Below, in pieces: positions 18,543 through 27,803 of a DNA stretch of 64,000 nucleotides. Origin of the DNA: Lachnospiraceae bacterium (GTDB lineage: Bacteria > Bacillota > Clostridia > Lachnospirales > Lachnospiraceae); NCBI GenBank assembly GCA_015057525.1, contig SVEE01000010.1, positions 1-64,000 of the forward strand, read 5' to 3'. The translations under genes were made by a program, and so were the position numbers. Position 1 is the stretch's first letter, and each line of letters opens with the position of its first letter. The notes beneath the pieces are model-generated. The model had not been told where the DNA came from, searched no databases, and worked only from the letters and a program-made list of their open reading frames with translations.

Positions 18543-19629
18543 ATATTTTCACACCCTCCACATACCAGTCAAATGAATTAAGCATTACCTCATCCGGCAT
18601 ATTTTCTCCTTCCGGTATTCTAATATTCCCTTCATTGTCAACTACCGGACCGTAGAACACATCATAGGTTCCCGCGTCCAGCATTGCCTTCTTTTCCGAC
18701 ACAACATTTGCAATTCCTGGCTTAACATTAGCAGTTAATGGTGCTAGTTCTATAAGTCCAGACTCAGACCCTAACCAATAACTTTCAGAATAGTATCTTC
18801 CCTGCATATACTTCTCAATCTGAGGAGTATAAAACGCTGACCAATTCCAAACTGGAGCTGTAAGGAAACTATTAGGATAAAGACTACTGTTATCCATATT
18901 GTAGCCTATGGACCACACTCCTTTTTCCTCTGCCACATCTAGAGGTGCTACACTATCACAGTGCATAGCAATAATATCTACACCACATTCATCAACGAGT
19001 ATTTCTGCTCCCTGCCTGTTCATGTTATAATCGGTCCAAGACTCTGTCCAAATCACGTGAACTGTGGCATCTGGATTTACTGATTTTACCCCTATGGTAA
19101 ATGCATTAATACCTCTGTTAACCTCTGATATAGGAAATGCTGCAACATACCCTATTTCATTCGACTCGGTCTGCAATCCTGCCAAAACTCCACTTAGATA
19201 TCTCATTTGATATATACGACCGAAGTATGTAGTAATATTATCACTAGTTTCAGTACCTGTTGCATGTAAGAAAACCACATCTGGATATTTCTCTGCAACC
19301 TTAACTATCCATTCTCCATAATTAAAGGAATTACAGATAATTACTTCACAGCCCTCATTAATCATATTCTCCATTACTTCCATACAGCTTTCATCATATG
19401 GTACATTCTCCTTATATATAATCTCAAAGTTTAAGTCATTGGCACTTTTATTAATTCCTTCATAATGAGACTGTCCCCAACCCTTATCATCCACTTCTCC
19501 ATTGTACAAAATTCCAACCTTGGTGGTTCCTATTTCCTGCTCTTGATTCAGATATCTTCCTGTAATAAAAAATATACCTACAATGATAATTGAAAGTATA
19601 GCTAATGATATAATGGCGATTTTCTTCAT
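18532..19629 (-). CDS. Membrane-anchored BMP-family binding protein (second of two)
   Basis: The 365-residue protein is a paralogue of the next gene product. It has the same N-terminal helix (IISLAILSIIIVGIFFITG), no lipobox, and the same landmarks: [44 protein letters not shown] and a C-terminal [11 protein letters not shown]. The shared core and identical ends point to a tandem duplication followed by divergence in the ligand pocket. It overlaps the second copy by 11 bases and heads the four-gene unit with the kinase and HD-GYP protein. Two copies could bind different ligands or form a heterodimer. Confidence 0.85.
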   Translation of the reverse strand: MKKIAIISLAILSIIIVGIFFITGRYLNQEQEIGTTKVGILYNGEVDDKGWGQSHYEGINKSANDLNFEIIYKENVPYDESCMEVMENMINEGCEVIICNSFNYGEWIVKVAEKYPDVVFLHATGTETSDNITTYFGRIYQMRYLSGVLAGLQTESNEIGYVAAFPISEVNRGINAFTIGVKSVNPDATVHVIWTESWTDYNMNRQGAEILVDECGVDIIAMHCDSVAPLDVAEEKGVWSIGYNMDNSSLYPNSFLTAPVWNWSAFYTPQIEKYMQGRYYSESYWLGSESGLIELAPLTANVKPGIANVVSEKKAMLDAGTYDVFYGPVVDNEGNIRIPEGENMPDEVMLNSFDWYVEGVKIYEE

Positions 19630-19690
19630 GCTACGTACCTCTTTTTTTCTTGATTTGAAATCTATATAAATAACTAATTTCCCAAGTGTA

Positions 19691-19699
19691 ATTATATCA
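19691..19699 (-). promoter_or_regulatory. Extended -10 promoter of the BMP/kinase unit
   Basis: On the minus strand the sequence TGATATAAT provides an extended -10 box with a perfect TATAAT (19691-19696). No good -35 is visible 17 bases upstream. It lies about 60 bases before the start codon of the first BMP-type gene. Confidence 0.4.
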
Positions 19700-19765
19700 C
19701 GCTCGTAAATAATTAAGTGGTTTTGCGTAAAAATAGCCCATTTTTGAGTATAAAAAGTTTCACAT

Positions 19766-19802
19766 AAACAAAGACAGGTGAAATCTTTACCTGTCTTTGT
19801 TT
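19766..19802 (-). terminator. Intrinsic terminator after radA
   Basis: A perfect 14-base stem, AAACAAAGACAGGT (19766-19779) and ACCTGTCTTTGTTT (19789-19802), lies just past the radA stop codon on the minus strand. The 3' arm ends in TTTGTTTATG on that strand. Confidence 0.8.
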
Positions 19803-19809
19803 ATCGTTT

Positions 19810-21171
19810 TTAATTAAATATCACTTCTAAAGCTTCAACCAGCGAAGCAACGCAAACTATTTCAATTCCCAATTCTTTCATATTTTTATCGTAGTTTGAC
19901 TTTGGGATTACGCATCTGGAAAATCCCATTTTTGCAGCTTCCTTCACTCGTTGCATAATATTAGTTGCACCTCTGATTTCGCCTGCTAATCCTATTTCTC
20001 CAATAATCATGGTTTCATCACTTATAGGAATATTCTTCATACTTGATGCTATTGCACATGCAATGCCTAAATCAATAGCAGGGTCACTTATACGCATACC
20101 TCCAGCTATATTAACATATGCATCAAAGCCCCATAAATTTAATCCTGCTCTCTTTTCCATAACTGCCATAATAAGATTTACTCTGTTATAATCCACACCT
20201 ACAGAAGTACGTCTAGGCATATTAAAATTGGTCTGGCTGACAAGGGCTTGCAGTTCTACTAAAATAGGTCTTGTACCTTCTATAGATGAAACTACAACTG
20301 AGCCTGATACCCCTTGCGGTCTTCCGTTCAGCATAACCAAAGAAGGATTATCTACCTCCTCAAGACCTTTTTCTGTCATGGTAAATACACCTATTTCATT
20401 GGTAGAACCAAATCTGTTTTTTACTCCTCTAAGTATTCTAAAACCATTATTACGGTCACCTTCAAAATAAAGTACTGAATCAACCATGTGTTCTAAGGTT
20501 CTAGGACCAGCCACAGTTCCCTCTTTTGTAACATGACCGACAATAAATATGGCAACTTCCTGCTGTTTTGCAAGTTGCATAAGTCTCGCTGTTACTTCCC
20601 TTACCTGAGTAACTGTACCAGGTGCAGAGCTTATCTCGTCCACAACCATAGTCTGTATAGAGTCTATTACAACAACTGCTGCGTTACTCTTTTGAATTGC
20701 AGTGCCAATATTGTCCATGTCATTATCACAAAGAAGCATCATATCCTTCTCAAATGTCCCAATGCGTTCAGCACGCATCTTTATTTGAGACAAAGATTCC
20801 TCTCCCGATATATATAATATTTCTGTTCCTGAGTGAACAAGATTTCTACACATCTGCAAAAGTATGGTAGACTTACCTATACCTGGGTCTCCACCAACCA
20901 AAACAAGGGAGCCTTTTACTATACCGCCTCCCAAAACTCTATCTAATTCTGTTATACCTGTTTTTATACGACTTTCATCTGCAGTAGTTACCCTTAAAAT
21001 ACTAGTAGGCGCAACAGCATCCTTCTTGATAGAAGTATGCTTGCTTGCGCCTACTGTAATCCTCTCTTCAACAAATGTATTCCAGGAACGACACCCTGGA
21101 CATTGGCCTAACCACTTGGCAGATTCATAGCCGCATTCCTTACAGTAAAAAATCTGTTTTTCTTTAGCCAC
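19810..21171 (-). CDS. radA: DNA repair protein RadA
   Basis: The 453-residue protein has the family's full layout. A C4 zinc finger holds Cys10, Cys13, Cys24 and Cys27 (YCKECGY, QCPGC). A RecA-like ATPase has Walker A GGDPGIGKST and the RadA-specific KNRFGSTNE motif, and the C-terminal Lon-like domain contains YVNIAGG. RadA is a branch-migration helicase acting in homologous recombination and repair. It starts with GTG after AAGGAG and is the last gene of the GntR-clpC unit. The clpC-radA order matches other Firmicutes. Confidence 0.97.
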   Translation of the reverse strand: MAKEKQIFYCKECGYESAKWLGQCPGCRSWNTFVEERITVGASKHTSIKKDAVAPTSILRVTTADESRIKTGITELDRVLGGGIVKGSLVLVGGDPGIGKSTILLQMCRNLVHSGTEILYISGEESLSQIKMRAERIGTFEKDMMLLCDNDMDNIGTAIQKSNAAVVVIDSIQTMVVDEISSAPGTVTQVREVTARLMQLAKQQEVAIFIVGHVTKEGTVAGPRTLEHMVDSVLYFEGDRNNGFRILRGVKNRFGSTNEIGVFTMTEKGLEEVDNPSLVMLNGRPQGVSGSVVVSSIEGTRPILVELQALVSQTNFNMPRRTSVGVDYNRVNLIMAVMEKRAGLNLWGFDAYVNIAGGMRISDPAIDLGIACAIASSMKNIPISDETMIIGEIGLAGEIRGATNIMQRVKEAAKMGFSRCVIPKSNYDKNMKELGIEIVCVASLVEALEVIFN

Positions 21172-21202
21172 TATAATCTCCTTTATAACCTATGGTTTTT
21201 TA

Positions 21203-21616
21203 TTAAATCTTCTCAACAAGAATATCTACTTTCTTGTCTGCGCCAAGCTCTACACTGAGATTCAGCTTACCACCAAGGTTTGTCTTCATCTTTCCTGCAT
21301 ATACTTTATCAATATGAATTTTGTATTCTTTTTCTGCTTCAAGCTCTAATGTGACCTGTGCATCTGCAGCACCTTCAACAATAAGATTAACCGCCTTGTC
21401 TGTTGCTCTGAATTCATGTACTGTAGTACCTGGTACTGATTCATAAACAAACATTCCGTTTCTCTCTAATTTTGTAATCTCATTGAAAGTCTTTATCTTA
21501 TAAATGTCACCATTGTAATTAAAGCCATCTTTTTTAGTCTTGCTTGTAAGCTGGTAATTACCAAAGCTCAAAGAGCCATTCTCTTCCTCGCGAATTAAAT
21601 CGTCAATAACTGCCAT
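21203..21616 (-). CDS. Conserved small protein of unknown function ('endosialidase'-annotated family)
   Basis: The protein has 138 residues from the ATG at 21616, preceded by GGAGG; a longer frame from 21652 has no ribosome binding site. It has no signal peptide or membrane helix. The N-terminus reads MAVIDDLIREEENGSLSFG, and the C-terminal half is rich in beta strands (VTLELEAEKEYKIHI, then GGKLNLSVELG). From memory, close relatives in Lachnospiraceae carry the database label 'endosialidase', with no catalytic evidence behind it. It lies between clpC and radA, so it may relate to protein quality control or DNA repair, but no function can be claimed. Confidence 0.8.
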   Translation of the reverse strand: MAVIDDLIREEENGSLSFGNYQLTSKTKKDGFNYNGDIYKIKTFNEITKLERNGMFVYESVPGTTVHEFRATDKAVNLIVEGAADAQVTLELEAEKEYKIHIDKVYAGKMKTNLGGKLNLSVELGADKKVDILVEKI

Positions 21617-21713
21617 CCCTGTTCCTCCATCGTATTTTTTGAGTCCGTACAATCAAATCATATACATGTATTTATTATACAATAACACTCACTTTTTTTC
21701 TACATATTTTTAC

Positions 21714-24155
21714 TTAATATTTAGTGAACTTTACCTGTCCTTCCACAACGGAAATACTTACTTTGTTGTCCCCATTAATTGCCCCTTTTAGAATTTCCTC
21801 AGCCAGCTTATCTTCTATCTCATTTTGAATAGTACGCTTAAGTGGTCTTGCACCATATTTTTTATCATAACCTTTTTCGAAAATGAAATTCTTAAGAACA
21901 TCCCCATAAGAAAGAGTAATACCCATCTGCTTTTTAGCTCTGTTTTTAAGTTCTCTAAGCATAAGAGATGTAATATCTTTAATGTTATCTTTTGTGAGTG
22001 CTCTAAACACAATTACATCATCGATACGATTGATAAACTCAGGTTTAAACATTCGTTTAACCTCTTCCATGACATTTTTCTTCATGTCATCATGGTCTTT
22101 ATCATCATTACTAGCACCTGAAAATCCTAACTGTTTTGGGTCAATAATTTTCTGCGCACCTGCATTACTAGTCATTATTATAACTGTGTTTTTAAAATCC
22201 ACCTTACGGCCTTGCGAATCTGTTATATGTCCATCATCAAGAACCTGTAAGAGCACATTAAACACATCCGGATGAGCCTTTTCTATCTCATCAAAAAGAA
22301 TCACTGAATACGGATTTTTACGCACCCTCTCACTGAGCTGACCACCATCCTCAAAACCTACATATCCCGGAGGCGAACCTATCATCTTAGACACGCTATG
22401 TTTCTCCATGTACTCAGACATATCAACTCTTATAAGTGAATTTTCATTGCCAAACATAGCCTCAGCAAGTGCCTTAGATAATTCTGTCTTACCAACACCT
22501 GTTGGACCAAGGAATAGAAACGAACCAATAGGACGCTTAGGATCCTTAAGTCCTACTCGACCTCTTCTTATAGCCTTAGAAACAGCGTCAACAGCCTCAT
22601 TTTGACCAATCACTCGTTTGTGTAAAATCTCTTCTAATTTGAGGAGTCTTGCAGACTCCGAAAGAGTAATCTTATTAACAGGAACCTTAGTCCAAACAGA
22701 TACAACGTCTGCCACATCATCATCTGTAACTACTAAGCCCTGATTTTCTTTTTCTTTTAAATTAGCTCTAGCCTTTTCTATTTTTTTAGATGCCTTATCT
22801 ATGGCTTTCTTGGTCTGGGACGCCCTTTCAAAATCTCCCTCTACAAGAGCATCCTCCAATTCTTCCTGAAGAAGCTTGTATTCTTCTTCTGCCTTAATAA
22901 TAGATTTATCTTTTGTAAAAAGTCCTAACTTCTTTCTTGATGCAGCCTCATCTACAAGGTCTATAGCCTTGTCAGGAAGAAATCTATCATTAATATATCT
23001 GATTGAGTATTCTGTCGCTGCCATAACAGCTGAATCATCAATCTGAACTCCGTGATGTGCTTCGTATTTTTGTCTTAAACCGTAAAGAATTTCTATAGTT
23101 TCTTCCTTCGTAGGTTCTTCTACATATACCGGCTGAAAACGTCTCTCTAAAGCAGCGTCCTTCTCAATATATTTTCTATATTCTGTTCTTGTGGTGGCAC
23201 CTATCATTTGTATTTCACCACGAGATAAAGCAGGTTTTAAAATATTAGATGCATCAATAGCACCTTCAGCTCCTCCTGCACCAATAATTGTGTGAAGCTC
23301 ATCAACAAATAAAATTATATTACCTGCACTCTTAACTTCACCAATAACTTTCTTTATTCTTTCCTCAAACTCACCTCTGTATTTAGAACCTGCCACCATA
23401 GCAGACAAATCGAGACTAACAATTCTCTTATCTGCTAACACTTCAGGAACATTTCCTGCAGCAATGAGCTGATTCAAACCCTCAACCACAGCAGTCTTAC
23501 CTACACCTGGTTCGCCGACAAGGCAAGGATTATTTTTCATTCTACGACATAAAATCTGCATAACTCTCTCAATTTCAGAGTTGCGGCCTATAACAGGGTC
23601 CAAATCTCCATCAGCTGCAGCCTTTGTCATATCCTTACTAAACTGACTTAAAGTAGATGCCTGTGTTTTTTTCTTGGATGTAGGGCTCTTTATCGCAGCA
23701 AATTCTTTTTTGGCTGCAACTGGGTCCATTCCACAAGCACTCATTATATCTATATACATTTTAGGAATGTTCATTGACATAGAATTTAGAAGCTTAGTAG
23801 CTGCCAAATCGTTAGCCTTTAAAATAACAATCAAAAAATGTTCTGTTCCAATCTTGTCTGTATGAGTTTTTTTAGCTTCTTTTTCACTTAAAGAAAGAAG
23901 AGTTTTTAATTTTTCAGAATAAGCATCTGGTTTTAATTTCTTTCTTGAAATCTCCTGACTGCCCACAAGGTATTCTCTAACCACCTCTGGCTTTGCTCCA
24001 TTTTCATTGAGAATTTTCCAAGCCGAGCCTGCAGGATATGTTATCAGTGCATATAATAAATGCTCTGTTCCAATATAGCTATGTTTCATGCTCTCAGCAG
24101 TTTCAAACGCAACATCTAAAACCTCTTTAGCTTGTAGTGTATACTCTAGTTTCAT
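21714..24155 (-). CDS. clpC: ClpC-type AAA+ unfoldase of the Clp protease
   Basis: The 813-residue protein has two Clp_N repeats (residues 1-145), a first AAA+ module with GEPGVGKTA and a [10 protein letters not shown] Walker B, a UVR/middle segment ([14 protein letters not shown]), and a second AAA+ module with [12 protein letters not shown] and [14 protein letters not shown]-terminal D2-small domain follows. ClpC hands unfolded proteins to ClpP. The start codon overlaps the stop of the GntR gene (ATGA), so they are translationally coupled. In Bacillus the equivalent position holds ctsR-mcsA-mcsB; none of these is seen here, so a different regulator has taken over. Confidence 0.95.
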   Translation of the reverse strand: MKLEYTLQAKEVLDVAFETAESMKHSYIGTEHLLYALITYPAGSAWKILNENGAKPEVVREYLVGSQEISRKKLKPDAYSEKLKTLLSLSEKEAKKTHTDKIGTEHFLIVILKANDLAATKLLNSMSMNIPKMYIDIMSACGMDPVAAKKEFAAIKSPTSKKKTQASTLSQFSKDMTKAAADGDLDPVIGRNSEIERVMQILCRRMKNNPCLVGEPGVGKTAVVEGLNQLIAAGNVPEVLADKRIVSLDLSAMVAGSKYRGEFEERIKKVIGEVKSAGNIILFVDELHTIIGAGGAEGAIDASNILKPALSRGEIQMIGATTRTEYRKYIEKDAALERRFQPVYVEEPTKEETIEILYGLRQKYEAHHGVQIDDSAVMAATEYSIRYINDRFLPDKAIDLVDEAASRKKLGLFTKDKSIIKAEEEYKLLQEELEDALVEGDFERASQTKKAIDKASKKIEKARANLKEKENQGLVVTDDDVADVVSVWTKVPVNKITLSESARLLKLEEILHKRVIGQNEAVDAVSKAIRRGRVGLKDPKRPIGSFLFLGPTGVGKTELSKALAEAMFGNENSLIRVDMSEYMEKHSVSKMIGSPPGYVGFEDGGQLSERVRKNPYSVILFDEIEKAHPDVFNVLLQVLDDGHITDSQGRKVDFKNTVIIMTSNAGAQKIIDPKQLGFSGASNDDKDHDDMKKNVMEEVKRMFKPEFINRIDDVIVFRALTKDNIKDITSLMLRELKNRAKKQMGITLSYGDVLKNFIFEKGYDKKYGARPLKRTIQNEIEDKLAEEILKGAINGDNKVSISVVEGQVKFTKY

Positions 24156-24547
24156 AAAATACCTCCATTTTGAATGTCATCAAATTCTTTGTACATATCT
24201 GAAATAATCTGATGCATCTCAGCAAGGCTAATATCCTTACATATAGCTTCTGCCACCATCATACGCATTCCCACATTCATAGTTTCAATGTGTTTTGGCT
24301 TTGACTCAACAGACACACAAACCACTGCCCCTTTTCGTCTATCCAACTTTAAATACCCATCATTGCGAAGTATGGCATAAGCCTTGTTAACCGTATGCAT
24401 GTTAACACCCAACTCATCCGCCAATTGTCTTACCGAGGGCAAGGAATCTCCATCTTTAATTTTATCTTGCGCTATTCCAATAACAATCTGATTTCTAAGT
24501 TGCATATAAATTGCTTCATTACTATTAAAATCAATGGAAATAAGCAT
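24152..24547 (-). CDS. GntR-family repressor (YtrA subfamily type)
   Basis: The 131-residue protein has a winged helix-turn-helix at residues about 10-75. Characteristic stretches are AIYMQLRNQIVIGIA, GDSLPSVRQLADELGVNMHTV and YAILRNDGYLKL. A short C-terminal tail of about 50 residues follows, the mark of the YtrA group, which has no large effector domain. These regulators normally repress their own operon. A 14-base inverted repeat lies directly upstream at 24590-24636 and the next gene, clpC, overlaps it by four bases. It is therefore the probable controller of the clpC-radA unit. Confidence 0.88.
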   Translation of the reverse strand: MLISIDFNSNEAIYMQLRNQIVIGIAQDKIKDGDSLPSVRQLADELGVNMHTVNKAYAILRNDGYLKLDRRKGAVVCVSVESKPKHIETMNVGMRMMVAEAICKDISLAEMHQIISDMYKEFDDIQNGGIL

Positions 24548-24581
24548 ACCTATCCCTCTTTTCTACATATGACTATCCTTC

Positions 24582-24636
24582 ATATACCTGATATGGGTAT
24601 ATACATTGCTACCTTTACAATATATATACCCATATC
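24582..24636. promoter_or_regulatory. Likely operator of the GntR regulator
   Basis: A perfect 14-base inverted repeat, GATATGGGTATATA (24590-24603) and TATATACCCATATC (24623-24636), has a 19-base spacer. A third half-site, ATATACC, lies at 24582-24588 next to the first arm. The repeats sit 35-90 bases before the GntR start codon, over the expected promoter. YtrA-type repressors bind spaced palindromes of this sort. Confidence 0.65.
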
Positions 24637-24664
24637 TTACATTTTAAATAATCATAAAACAAAA

Positions 24665-25936
24665 TTACTGTTCGTCTATAGCTTTACCTATATCGTTACG
24701 CATATATTTATTCTCAAAATCAATCCATTCTGTAGCCTTATATGCATTGGCTCTTGCTTCCACCAAATCACTGCCCTTAGCAGTAACACCTAATACACGG
24801 CCACCATTTGTAAGAACTCCCTTATCAGATGCCTTAGTTCCTGCATGGAACACATAGTAATCATCCTTATCCTTGAAGGAGTCTAATCCATTAATCACAA
24901 AACCTTTTTCGTAATGCTCTGGATAACCATCAGAGGCAAGAACTACACAAACTGCTGCCTTATCTTCAAAATCAAGTTCAATTTCATCAAGCTTGCCATC
25001 AATACATGCCTCAAACACGTCTATAATATCATTCTTCATACGAGGAAGAACAACTTGTGTCTCAGGATCGCCAAATCTTGCATTGTACTCAAGAACCTTA
25101 GGTCCATCCTCTGTAAGCATAAGACCACAGAAAAGTACTCCTGTAAAATCTCTTCCCTCTGCTTTCATGGCATCCATTGTTGCCTGATATATATTTTCCT
25201 TACAGAACTTATCTACTTCATCTGTATAGAATGGACTAGGTGAAAATGTACCCATACCACCAGTGTTAAGACCCTGGTCACCATCCTTGGCTCTCTTGTG
25301 ATCCTGTGCAGATGCCATAGGCTTAATGTGTGTGCCATCACAGAAGCAAAGAACAGAAACCTCACGACCTGTCATGAATTCTTCAATTACAATCTTGTCT
25401 CCAGCTGAACCAAACTGCTTATCAAGCATAAGAGTTTTAACGCCTTCTTTTGCCTCCTCAAGGTTGTTACAGATAAGAACACCCTTACCTAAGGCAAGAC
25501 CATCTGCCTTAAGAACTATAGGCATCTTAGCTGTTTCAAGATAAGCCAGAGCTGCATCTGGATTGTCAAATGTTTCATATGCAGCTGATGGAATACCATA
25601 CTTCTTCATCAAATCCTTTGAAAATGCTTTGGAGCCTTCAATAATAGCAGCATTCTTAGCGGGTCCAAACACTCTCATTCCAGCCGCCATAAACGCATCA
25701 GCAACACCTGCTACAAGTGGATCATCTGGTCCGATTATTGTTAAATCTATCTCTTTTTCTTTAGCAAAAGCTACAAGAGCAGGTGCATCCATAACTGATA
25801 TATCTACGCACTCTGCAACCTCAGCAATACCAGCATTACCAGGTGCTGCATAAAGCTTAGAAACTCTCTTGCTTTCGCTACATTTACATGCAATAGCGTG
25901 CTCTCTTCCGCCGCCACCAACTATAAGTACTTTCAT
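24665..25936 (-). CDS. purD: Phosphoribosylamine-glycine ligase
   Basis: The 423-residue protein is a full-length ATP-grasp GAR synthetase. It shows the N-terminal GGGGREHA motif, IIGPDDPLVAGVADAF, KADGLALGKGVLIC, the QDHKRAKDGDQGLNTGGMGT segment and the metal-site stretch LEYNARFGDPETQ. It joins phosphoribosylamine and glycine using ATP in purine synthesis. It is third in the unit purM-purN-purD, read from the promoter at 27637-27665. The start has GGAAGGAG. Confidence 0.97.
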   Translation of the reverse strand: MKVLIVGGGGREHAIACKCSESKRVSKLYAAPGNAGIAEVAECVDISVMDAPALVAFAKEKEIDLTIIGPDDPLVAGVADAFMAAGMRVFGPAKNAAIIEGSKAFSKDLMKKYGIPSAAYETFDNPDAALAYLETAKMPIVLKADGLALGKGVLICNNLEEAKEGVKTLMLDKQFGSAGDKIVIEEFMTGREVSVLCFCDGTHIKPMASAQDHKRAKDGDQGLNTGGMGTFSPSPFYTDEVDKFCKENIYQATMDAMKAEGRDFTGVLFCGLMLTEDGPKVLEYNARFGDPETQVVLPRMKNDIIDVFEACIDGKLDEIELDFEDKAAVCVVLASDGYPEHYEKGFVINGLDSFKDKDDYYVFHAGTKASDKGVLTNGGRVLGVTAKGSDLVEARANAYKATEWIDFENKYMRNDIGKAIDEQ

Positions 25937-25983
25937 ATTGTGCTCCTTCCGTACATTTATGAAAATTTGTTAATTTGTTATTC

Positions 25984-26574
25984 TTATTTATTGTTCGCAA
26001 TTTTATTTATGGCTGCTGGCAAAAGCTTCCACTCTGCCTCTTCCATAACTCTACGCTGTAGTATCTCTGGTGTGTCTCCTTCTTTAACCTCAACAGCCTT
26101 CTGCATGATAATTGGACCTGTGTCAGTGCCTTTATCTACATAGTGCACTGTAGCACCTGTAAGCTTAACCCCTCTTTCAAGAGCTGCCTCATGAACCTTA
26201 AGTCCATAATATCCTGTACCACAGAAAGAAGGAATAAGAGATGGGTGAATATTGATAATCTTGTTCTCATACTTATCTATCATAGCCTCAGGTATAACAA
26301 CAAGGAAACCTGCTAAAACAATTAAATCAGGATTATAGCTATCTACTTTATCAAGAAGAGCTTCGTTAAATTTTGCTCTGTCAGAATAATCCTTAGGAGA
26401 GACAACCACATCCTCAATACCTGCTTTTTTTGCGCGTTCCAAAGCATAAACATCATAGTTATTGCTTATCACTGCAACTATCTCAGTATTAGTTATATCA
26501 CCTGTATTAACTGCATCAATTATAGCTTGTAAGTTGGTTCCACCTCCTGAAACCATAACTACAACTCTTAACAT
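25984..26574 (-). CDS. purN: Phosphoribosylglycinamide formyltransferase
   Basis: The 196-residue protein is GAR transformylase. Typical motifs are [13 protein letters not shown], the folate-binding [25 protein letters not shown] with the catalytic His, and [17 protein letters not shown]. It transfers a formyl group from 10-formyltetrahydrofolate to glycinamide ribonucleotide. Its start overlaps the end of purM by seven bases. Confidence 0.97.
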   Translation of the reverse strand: MLRVVVMVSGGGTNLQAIIDAVNTGDITNTEIVAVISNNYDVYALERAKKAGIEDVVVSPKDYSDRAKFNEALLDKVDSYNPDLIVLAGFLVVIPEAMIDKYENKIINIHPSLIPSFCGTGYYGLKVHEAALERGVKLTGATVHYVDKGTDTGPIIMQKAVEVKEGDTPEILQRRVMEEAEWKLLPAAINKIANNK

Positions 26575-27593
26575 AATTCAACTCCCTTTTCGCCGGCCTT
26601 AATTTCACCAATAACAAAGGCATCTTCACCAGCTGCCTTTACAGCCTCCATAGTCTTATCTACATCCGCAGGATCAACTGCAAGCACCATACCAATACCC
26701 ATGTTATATGTATTGTACATCATCTGCTCTTCGATATTTCCCTTCTTAGCCATGAGCTTAAAGATTGCAGGTACCTCATAAGAATCTTTCTTAACTGAAG
26801 CAACTACACCATCAGGAAGCATACGTGGAATGTTCTCATAGAATCCACCACCAGTAATATGACTACAACCCTTAATAGTAACGCCAGCTTCCTTCACTGA
26901 GCGAAGAGCCTTAACATAAATTTTTGTTGGAGCAAGAAGAGCCTCTCCAAGAGTCTTTCCTAACTCATCATAGTATGTATTTAATGACTCTGCTGTCATG
27001 TCAAACACCTTACGAACAAGAGAAAAACCGTTACTATGTACACCACTTGATGCAATACCAACAAGAACATCACCTGGCTTAATACTCTTACCTGTGATAA
27101 GGTCTTTCTCATCAACGATACCTACTGCAAATCCAGCAAGGTCATACTCATCCTCAGGATAAAATCCTGGCATCTCAGCTGTCTCACCACCAATAAGAGC
27201 AGCATCTGACTGTGCACATCCATCAGCAACACCGCTTACGATGGTAGCAATCTTCTCTGGGAAATTCTTTCCACAAGCAATATAGTCAAGGAAGAATAAT
27301 GGTTCACCACCTGCACATGCAATATCATTAACACACATGGCAACGCAATCAATTCCTATAGTGTCGTGTTTATCCATAATAAATGCGAGCTTAAGCTTAG
27401 TACCTACACCATCAGTACCTGAAACCAATGTAGGTTTCTCCATACCCTTAAACTTCTCCATTGAAAAAGCACCTGAGAACCCACCAATATTAGTCAAAAC
27501 CTCTTCTCTCATTGTCTTCTTGATGTGTTCCTTCATAAGCTCAACTGACTTATATCCTGCTTCAATATCAACTCCGGCATTTTTGTAATCCAT
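26568..27593 (-). CDS. purM: Phosphoribosylformylglycinamidine cyclo-ligase
   Basis: The 341-residue protein is AIR synthetase. It begins [20 protein letters not shown] and contains the ATP-site segments [26 protein letters not shown] and [11 protein letters not shown], then [13 protein letters not shown] and [13 protein letters not shown]. It closes the imidazole ring in purine synthesis. It is the first gene of the pur unit, with the site AGGAGG and a strong promoter about 50 bases upstream. Confidence 0.97.
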   Translation of the reverse strand: MDYKNAGVDIEAGYKSVELMKEHIKKTMREEVLTNIGGFSGAFSMEKFKGMEKPTLVSGTDGVGTKLKLAFIMDKHDTIGIDCVAMCVNDIACAGGEPLFFLDYIACGKNFPEKIATIVSGVADGCAQSDAALIGGETAEMPGFYPEDEYDLAGFAVGIVDEKDLITGKSIKPGDVLVGIASSGVHSNGFSLVRKVFDMTAESLNTYYDELGKTLGEALLAPTKIYVKALRSVKEAGVTIKGCSHITGGGFYENIPRMLPDGVVASVKKDSYEVPAIFKLMAKKGNIEEQMMYNTYNMGIGMVLAVDPADVDKTMEAVKAAGEDAFVIGEIKAGEKGVELC

Positions 27594-27636
27594 TTTTAAT
27601 TCCTCCTAAATGTTAGAATGATTTTTCATCTCATTT

Positions 27637-27665
27637 ATTATAGTGTAAATAGAACAGTTTGTAAA
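27637..27665 (-). promoter_or_regulatory. Promoter of the purM-purN-purD unit
   Basis: TTTACA (27660-27665), a 17-base spacer and a perfect TATAAT (27637-27642) on the minus strand, about 45 bases before the purM start codon. The leader is too short for a purine riboswitch and none is seen. Confidence 0.75.
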
Positions 27666-27731
27666 CCTGCAAATTAACTTTAAACCACACAAAAAAAGTC
27701 GATTAAATCCTTTATTTTTGTACATATTTTA

Positions 27732-27760
27732 TTGATTGCCAATTTCAAATATGTTAAAAT
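27732..27760 (+). promoter_or_regulatory. Promoter of the LacI-type diguanylate cyclase gene
   Basis: TTGATT (27732-27737), a 17-base spacer and TAAAAT (27755-27760) precede the GTG start at 27804. It is divergent from the purM promoter with about 65 bases between the two -35 boxes. Confidence 0.55.
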
Positions 27761-27803
27761 ATAGTTTGGGGTTAAGTTTTTATTTGAAATAGGGGGTATT
27801 ATC

